NCBI GenBank assembly: GCA_018136815.1
Contig: CM030940.1
Span: forward strand, 4,376,300 to 4,440,299
From: Isochrysis galbana
Taxonomy: Eukaryota > Haptophyta > Isochrysidales > Isochrysidaceae
Direction: 5' to 3'
Length of the DNA stretch: 64,000 nucleotides
Shown piece by piece: positions 58,959 to 64,000 of the stretch (within the stretch, counting starts at the first letter, position 1; each line of letters opens with the position of its first letter). Made by a program: the position numbers and the translations under genes. The notes beneath the pieces are model-generated. The model made no database searches, was not told where the DNA came from, and was given only the letters and a program-made list of their open reading frames with translations.

Positions 58959-61396
58959 TTAACCATCCGGACGACGTCGTCGATGTGGGCGATTGTGAGC
59001 GGACCGTCCGCCTGCTTGCTGCTCCGCGAAGCCTCAGCACGTGCCTGCTCCGCTGGAGCCAGCACCATGCGCGCGATCGAGATGCAAGACAGCGAGTGAT
59101 GCGGCGCGTCTCCGGCGGCAACCGCCTCTATGCCTCGCTTCCACGCTTTGAGGAACTCGAACGAGTTCTCCGCTCCCCGTGCGCGGTCGCTTTCGTCGGC
59201 TTTGACGCAGGCGTCGAATCTCTCGTTGATTTCGTGCGTGAAGGCAGGGAACTTGAAGACGTTAGCTGCCGTCACCGTCGGGTCATTCATTTTGCGAACG
59301 AAGGCGTCGGTCACGCGAGTGGCCAGAGTCACTAAGTCCTCGCCCTCCGAGCGCGTGGTGCAACGGTCCCATTCCGCGGACGCAGTCTCTTTGGCGAAAC
59401 CTTTTGCCCCGGCGGCGAATGATTGGTCGCACTTTGCGATCAGCACGTCGGCATGCAAGCACGGGTTAGCGCAGAGAACCGAGTCCCTAACCGCATCGAG
59501 AACATAGGCCATGATGCGAGGATGGCCCTTCTTTGGATCGCGAGCGGCGAGGAGGAGGCCATTGAGAGCGTCCTGCCAGTCCACGCCCGAGGTGAGTGAG
59601 CCCTCGAGTGCGCGGATCAGTTGCATTCGAAATCCGTCCCAGGAAGCAGCAGCCTTGTTCGGATCGGTAGAGCGAAGGTCGGCGGGGAAGCGTAGCGACT
59701 GCAGGCTCTCGAGGCTAGACTTAGCATCGCGAGTGCCGCCCTTAGTGCGGACGAACGTACGAGCGCGCACCCATTTCGTAAGAGTGCGAGTCGTATAGAT
59801 GATGCGGGCATGCCAGGACTCACCAGAGGGGACCTCACGGGCCGCCATCACCTGGTATTCGAGTGGGGCATTAGCGGAGTCGGAGTAGGCCTTGCCGTGG
59901 CGCCCATAGTGTCGTAGCCATTGTTCAAGAATGTCCGGCTCATCAGACAGGGCTTGGTCCGCGGGAGGAGTGGCGTGGCGCTTAGCGTGACGTCGACTCT
60001 CCCGGGTACCCTTATGGCCAGACTTAGACTTAGAGGCGTGGGGGCGGAGAGATCGACGAGAGTTAGAGTGTAAACCTTCGGGGGCCATCATAGACGGCCG
60101 TCCCTCCCGAGTATTATAGCCTTTGGCGGCGGCGGCATAGTGGCCACCCTTGGCGCGGCGAGGCTTGCGGCGCGAGTCCGTAGACTCGGATGATCCATCG
60201 GAATCCGAATCGCTGGTCGACGAGGAGTTAGACGAACGCTGGCTGGAGACCGGAGACGAGGACGAGGAGGACGAAGAGGTAGGGGAGCTGTCGCGGCGGC
60301 GGCGGCGGTTCTTCTTCTTGTCCTTACGAGTCTTGTTAGATTTCGATGAGGAGCGAGGGAGCGGCGGTGGCGGAGGCAAAACATTCTCGCCGCCATCATC
60401 GGATAGAGGTGGAGGCGGGCTGGCTGCCTGGACTGGTGCAGGAGGGAGTCGGCCTCGTTCAATCGCGTTGGTGACTGCGGCGAGCTGCTGTGAGAACTGT
60501 GCGGCCATGGCCTGCATGAGCTCGATATAACGCAGCTCGACGGGGTTGAGCCCCGGTGAAGCCGAAGAAGTTGGCGGCGGGACCGTAGCGGACGGTGGGG
60601 AAGGAGAAGGAGAGAGATGAAGAAGGGAGTCGGGCAGCAGACCCGGGGTCTCTTCACCACGAGATAGTCGACTTGGCGCGACCGAAGCGACCGAGAGGCG
60701 TTCGAGAGAGGCGCTGTAGGGCTCGTAGGCTGCCTCCGAGTCCGATGGCAGGGGTGGCGGTGCCTCGAGACATGCGCGAGAAGAGGGGAGGAATCCTTCC
60801 AGAGGATTATCCTCACACTGGAAAGACTCGGGCTTGGACCTGCCTCCCATGGACTCCGGCGGCGATGGCGGAGATGATGGCGGAGGCATCGCAGCGAGAT
60901 CAGGAGGCGAGGCAAGAGAGGGCATCACCTCCCCCTGTGAAGGTGGTGGTGGATGTCCGTCCGGAGAGGAGGAAGGGAACAGGGCAGGCATGATGCCCGA
61001 CTCTGCAGAGGTTGGGGAGACCCCCATTGAGACGTCCAGCGCGGGACGCACCGAGTAGGATTCTACACCTGACGAATTGGGATGGCCCATAGGGCCTGAG
61101 GGCAATGAGGAAGGAGGCAGACCGGCGGCAGGCGCGGCGGAGGAGACGACTTCGGAGACGCTGACGGGCTGAGGCCCGTCAGCAGAGGAAGGCGGGCAGG
61201 CGGGCTTGAGCGAGGGCGAGGACGGCGGCGAGAGCGACATCGAGCGAGAGGCGAGAGGCGAGGGTGAGTGAGAGGAGGGCTGTGTTGGCAGGGGCTGGTG
61301 AGGCAAGGAGAGTTTGTAGGGTACGAGTGTTACGAGAGCGAGAGCGACGAGAGCGAGAGCGACGGATGACGACTGACGACAAGACGTCGGATCCAA
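58670..61396 (-). CDS. gag: Gag polyprotein, frame beginning inside the 5' LTR
   Basis: A 908-residue frame from the ATG at 61396. The first about 110 residues are encoded by the LTR (MDPTSCRQSSSVALALVALA, a hydrophobic leader), the next 400 are Ser/Pro-rich with an acidic and basic middle. About 500-840 form a helical capsid-like region (ILEQWLRHYGRHGKAYSDSA, ASWDGFRMQLIRALEGSLTS, DLVTLATRVTDAFVRKMNDP). A downstream Met (VSMGVSPTS, about 61028) just outside the LTR could be the true start. The last about 95 codons diverge from the Gly/Arg pattern expected, because the natural continuation lies in the -1 frame. Confidence 0.8.
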   Translation of the reverse strand: MDPTSCRQSSSVALALVALALVTLVPYKLSLPHQPLPTQPSSHSPSPLASRSMSLSPPSSPSLKPACPPSSADGPQPVSVSEVVSSAAPAAGLPPSSLPSGPMGHPNSSGVESYSVRPALDVSMGVSPTSAESGIMPALFPSSSPDGHPPPPSQGEVMPSLASPPDLAAMPPPSSPPSPPESMGGRSKPESFQCEDNPLEGFLPSSRACLEAPPPLPSDSEAAYEPYSASLERLSVASVAPSRLSRGEETPGLLPDSLLHLSPSPSPPSATVPPPTSSASPGLNPVELRYIELMQAMAAQFSQQLAAVTNAIERGRLPPAPVQAASPPPPLSDDGGENVLPPPPPLPRSSSKSNKTRKDKKKNRRRRRDSSPTSSSSSSSSPVSSQRSSNSSSTSDSDSDGSSESTDSRRKPRRAKGGHYAAAAKGYNTREGRPSMMAPEGLHSNSRRSLRPHASKSKSGHKGTRESRRHAKRHATPPADQALSDEPDILEQWLRHYGRHGKAYSDSANAPLEYQVMAAREVPSGESWHARIIYTTRTLTKWVRARTFVRTKGGTRDAKSSLESLQSLRFPADLRSTDPNKAAASWDGFRMQLIRALEGSLTSGVDWQDALNGLLLAARDPKKGHPRIMAYVLDAVRDSVLCANPCLHADVLIAKCDQSFAAGAKGFAKETASAEWDRCTTRSEGEDLVTLATRVTDAFVRKMNDPTVTAANVFKFPAFTHEINERFDACVKADESDRARGAENSFEFLKAWKRGIEAVAAGDAPHHSLSCISIARMVLAPAEQARAEASRSSKQADGPLTIAHIDDVVRMVKDRLGSRSQLRTKATNPRPLPQEAAAAPILEIIAMEIGPTRDAPTTPGSRLPSWRVDSHLSTHRHRKRAAAARRLRTTSAIPRAPNGIWNLGVMLR

Positions 61397-62187
61397 CGAT
61401 GCTGCGACACCGACTCACGAACACACTAGAATCATTCACCCAAACCAAGCAAAACATGAAATAACCGAGACCCCACATCGCCGGTAACTCAAACACGTCG
61501 CGAGAGACAGAGAGAGAGAGCGAGAGAGAGAGAGAATCCGCAGCGACGGTCGGAGCGTGTCTTCGCTTTGGATTTTCCCACCAAGGCGGAAAGTCGAAGA
61601 GGAACGTTATGTCGCGCAACCACGGCGATCACATTGGATACAGATCGCAGCGAGGTATCCTTGCAATCGAAGAAATCTTGCTGTTGAGCGTGGACCTTCT
61701 AGACGTTTCTATCGAGCAACCCCGAGTAGCAACCAAGGGAGGAGAAAACCAAAAACCAACGGGACCAAGGGCTTCCATGCAACTTGCATCAAGGGGAAAG
61801 ATAACCCAAAACCAAAGCAGCGAATCTAAATCAATCTCCAAGGGGAGATGGCAAACCAAGGACCAAGGAGAAAGATTCCCTCACCCAAGCAGCGAACCTA
61901 AATCGATCTCCGAGGGGAGATGGCAAACCAAACCTGATTGCCCCCAGAAGCAGGTAAAGAAACGCGGGGAGATAGCGAATTAAACCTTTTGCGAGGCGCC
62001 TGGGAGGAAGAAAGGTGGGGAAACTTCCCTTCTCTTCGAGAGAGCAGAGGGAGGCCGCTCCAGAACCCTAGATCCTAGGCGTCCACGCGAAGTTTTTGAC
62101 CGAGAACGAGAACGAGAGAATTATAACGATAAATACCGAACGAAGAGAAGAGAGAAGCCTAGCGAGAGTCGATTCGCGAATGCGACA
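61070..62187 (-). repeat. 5' LTR of the Ty3/gypsy retrotransposon
   Basis: 1118 bp, matching 48877-49994 except for one mismatch noticed. On the minus strand it starts TGTCGCATTCGCG and ends CCAATTCGTCA. Sequence immediately inside (GGTGTAGAATCCTACTCGG) does not begin with the TGG usual for a tRNA primer-binding site. Confidence 0.95.
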
Positions 62188-62192
62188 AGTGG
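62188..62192. other. Target-site duplication, right copy (AGTGG)
   Basis: Identical to 48872-48876. Confidence 0.9.
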
Positions 62193-62423
62193 GTGTGCTG
62201 CATGCTGGCTGTTGCCAGCACGCAGGCTTGGGTCGCTCTGTTCTCTGTGATGTTCGGGCGCGGCCCGCTGGCTCTTGCGCCCACCTGGTCGGGCGGGTCG
62301 TCTTGACGCGGTCGCTTCGGCGACAAGGGGGTGTCCATGAGTCCTTCGTCCATCGCGGCGAGGGCGGCGGCGGCGAGAGCGGGCGGCGGCGCGCGCTCCA
62401 TGACCCTATCGTTTTAACGATAG
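62193..62423 (-). mobile_element. MERAP-family element, 5' part of the nested host element
   Basis: The minus-strand hairpin CTATCGTTAAAACGATAG (62406-62423) precedes the ATG at 62401. The frame reads MERAPPPALAAAALAAMDEG and SPKRPRQDDPPDQVGA until the retrotransposon boundary at codon SMQHTH. Removing the LTR element and one AGTGG copy joins this frame, without a shift, to that at 48871-48276. Confidence 0.8.
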
Positions 62424-62574
62424 TTGGCTCGTTCTGAAGCTACTTGGGAGTCTCGAATTGAGTTGCTTGGGCGTTGTGCTGATCTAGTTGACACCACTTT
62501 CGACAGCTGTCCGGTTCAACCTCCGGCTAACTCCAAGTTAGACTCCTCTTCAAGTCCAAGTTCAAGTTCCCAAT

Positions 62575-62703
62575 GGGTCGTGTTGGCGCGGTTGCTTCGG
62601 CGATAGGGGAGTGTCCATGAGTGCATCGTCCATCGCAGCGAGGGCGGCGGCGGCGAGGGAGGGAGGCGGCGCGCGCTCCATGACCCTATCGTTTTAACGA
62701 TAG
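62575..62703 (-). mobile_element. MERAP-family 5' end, short truncated copy
   Basis: The same hairpin CTATCGTTAAAACGATAG (62686-62703) and ATG (62681) as the neighbour at 62401. The first about 120 bp are nearly identical to it, then similarity ends. Confidence 0.75.
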
Positions 62704-62929
62704 TTGATAGTTGTAGTTGAAGTTGACACTACTTTGTACTTTGGGCCTAGCTAGCGTTCGAGGAGGGGCCGGGACGGGCCTTTTGGGGTGTCGCTGCGTG
62801 ACGTCGCGTTTGGTGCGCGAAAGGGTGTGGGGGCTCAGCCCTACCTACGGCACCCCCATGGCCCATGGACAGGGTTCGTGTGTTCGTGTGTGGTTCTTGT
62901 GCTCTTGTCCCTTGTACGTCAATTAAAAC

Positions 62930-63300
62930 TGATAGGGCCATGGAGCGCGCGCCGCTCCCCTCCTCTTTCACCGCCCACCACCCCGCCGCGCCAACCGGCC
63001 AGGTCATGGGCGACGCCGCACTGCCGAAGCACCCTCGAGCCGGGGCCACGCCCGACCAGGCGAGCAGGTGCCCGACGCGCCTTGAGCACCGCAACAGCAA
63101 CACACCATACCCCCTCTGCCTCTGCACGTCGTACCATGAAACATATCATCCCAGCCACCCCACATGAAACATGTCATCCCAGCCACACAACCATAGACAG
63201 CAGCGGCCTCAGAGAGAAGGGAAAGCCTCCGGGCTGGGCCCCTACAACACCGCGGCACTGACCTCGTGCACAAGCACGAGGAACAGACCCGGCCGGTCGA
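62930..63300 (+). mobile_element. MERAP-family 5' part
   Basis: The ATG at 62941 opens MERAPLPSSFTAHHPAAPTG, with KHPRAGATPDQA following. Near 63225-63270 the GGGCCCCTACAACACCGCGG and AAGCACGAGG segments match the nested copy near 48775-48800. Only the right arm of the hairpin (ACTGATAG) is kept upstream. Confidence 0.65.
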
Positions 63301-63748
63301 TTAGCTTGCAGTGCCACAAGCCCGTGCATACTACGTGGGCTCAACCAATCTCACACTTGTTGGACTCCTGATTGCTGTAGTTGCTAGGACTTGTCTGCGT
63401 GTGAGGCTTTCTCAAGCTTTGCTTGTGCGACTGGTATCTTGGCATACGGCTCCGCGTGATTGTCGCGTGGTTGCGCGTGGCTTGTGCGGCCTTGGTGGGG
63501 CCTCACTAGCAGCCTCCGTGCGTATTGAATATCTACGTGGGCCCTGCACAAGTAATCAGTTCTCGTTCCATCCTTTTCTTATGACGCCTCTGTTACGACT
63601 GACTGTCTCTTACAATTGGTGTGTATTTTCGGAAAGACAAGAAATTGATGGTTGGCCTAGGCGTGGAGCTGTGGAGTCGATGCTTGTCCTAGGCGTGGCT
63701 ACGACTAAGATTGGTTGGTGTGATGCCTCCGAACGTTCATGCATAGTG
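63301..63748. other. Intergenic, no gene recognised
   Basis: A frame on the plus strand (63311-63769) lacks domain content and has uniform base use. Confidence 0.35.
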
Positions 63749-63940
63749 CTAGTGTGGCGGCATAACTGATGCAGCCTTGCCCGTATTCCATGGCAAGTGA
63801 ATGGACGTGGAAAGGATCTCGACAAGAGCGTCAGCCAGCTCTTCATCCATGTCATGGCGTCGTCGCTCGAGCTCCTCCTCCGCTGCCCTCAAGAAGGCAA
63901 GGCGCTGTTGTGAAGGCACAATGGCAACCGCCTCCGCCAA
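63749..63940 (-). CDS. Possible exon of an unknown gene at the right edge
   Basis: The minus strand encodes MAEAVAIVPSQQRLAFLRAA followed by EEELERRRHDMDEELADALV, a charged helical segment that looks coding. The upstream part would lie beyond or near the window edge. No family was recognised. Confidence 0.25.
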   Translation of the reverse strand: MAEAVAIVPSQQRLAFLRAAEEELERRRHDMDEELADALVEILSTSIHLPWNTGKAASVMPPH

Positions 63941-64000
63941 AAATCCTCTAGCTATCGCTAGTTGTACAAAGGAAGGTGGGGATGTCAGGACGGTCGCTTC

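Larger units (their letters stand above)
48877..62187 (-). mobile_element. Complete Ty3/gypsy chromodomain LTR retrotransposon carrying a methyltransferase-like domain
   Basis: 13,311 bp on the minus strand: 5' LTR (61070-62187), gag (61396-58670), a -1-shifted gag extension (to 58311), pol (to 50961), a repeat-rich 3' untranslated part, a polypurine tract and the 3' LTR (48877-49994). An AGTGG duplication flanks it. Near-identical LTRs and mostly intact frames indicate very recent insertion. The pol order is MTase-like, protease, RT, RNase H, integrase, chromodomain, which places it in the chromovirus side of Ty3/gypsy. It is larger than typical elements of that group (5-7 kb) because of the long N-terminal pol region, 1.1-kb LTRs and long gag. 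Confidence 0.93.

Noticed and set aside
63311-63769. 152-codon plus-strand frame near the right edge
   Set aside because: It has no domain, uniform composition and no supporting neighbours.
1-64000. CRISPR array, prophage or bacterial operon
   Set aside because: No regularly spaced direct repeats with unique spacers are present, and the window is clearly eukaryotic with spliced genes. The phage-like methyltransferase domain is embedded in a retrotransposon.

Overview
This window is a GC-rich nuclear scaffold segment from a eukaryotic microbe, most likely a photosynthetic chromist alga of the haptophyte type. That placement is an inference from style, because no organelle or rRNA marker is present. 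The grounds are spliced genes with GT-AG introns and one GC-AG intron, very long CT/GA and G/C tracts, a likely signal-peptide-led plastid-type protein, and a heavy load of mixed transposable elements. Positions 23901-24000 are an assembly gap of Ns.

Host genes, left to right: a FIG4-like SAC phosphoinositide phosphatase running off the left edge (1-2086, minus); COP9 signalosome subunit 7 (4592-5822, minus, three exons); a giant fusion of a nucleotide-sugar/triose-phosphate-type transporter, a processive GT2 glycosyltransferase and a sulfotransferase (6751-11478, plus); a C5orf34-like protein (about 14334-15545, minus); a leucine-rich-repeat protein with an ART-type ADP-ribosyltransferase domain (16992-21125, minus); an ExoIII/APE-family AP endonuclease (24450-25708, plus, one intron); a peroxisomal enoyl-CoA hydratase (29271-30173, plus); a secreted or plastid-targeted duplicated-domain protein (34481-35422, plus); a small membrane protein (37862-38425, minus); an RlmI-like rRNA methyltransferase (38601-40232, plus, three exons); and arginyl-tRNA synthetase (43069-45778, minus, at least six exons).

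Mobile DNA fills most of the rest. A 13.3 kb, nearly pristine Ty3/gypsy chromodomain LTR retrotransposon occupies 48877-62187 (minus). It has 1118-bp LTRs with one mismatch noticed and a 5-bp target-site duplication. Its pol polyprotein carries, ahead of the protease, a domain resembling the phage/bacterial cytosine-DNA-methyltransferase-like family (HPPC and ENP motifs). The gag reading frame starts inside the 5' LTR, shifts -1, and is then separated from pol by a single UAG. The element sits inside ORF1 of an older non-LTR-like element whose reading frame becomes continuous once the insertion is removed.

That older family has many copies here, here called MERAP after its first residues. Copies begin with a short hairpin directly upstream of an ATG encoding MERAP or a close variant, and the stem keeps its pairing while its sequence changes. 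Further elements include a Tc1/mariner-like element with TA duplications (31866-32877), several MITEs (3000-4049, 28169-28592, 46225-46461), retroelement 3' ends and minisatellites.
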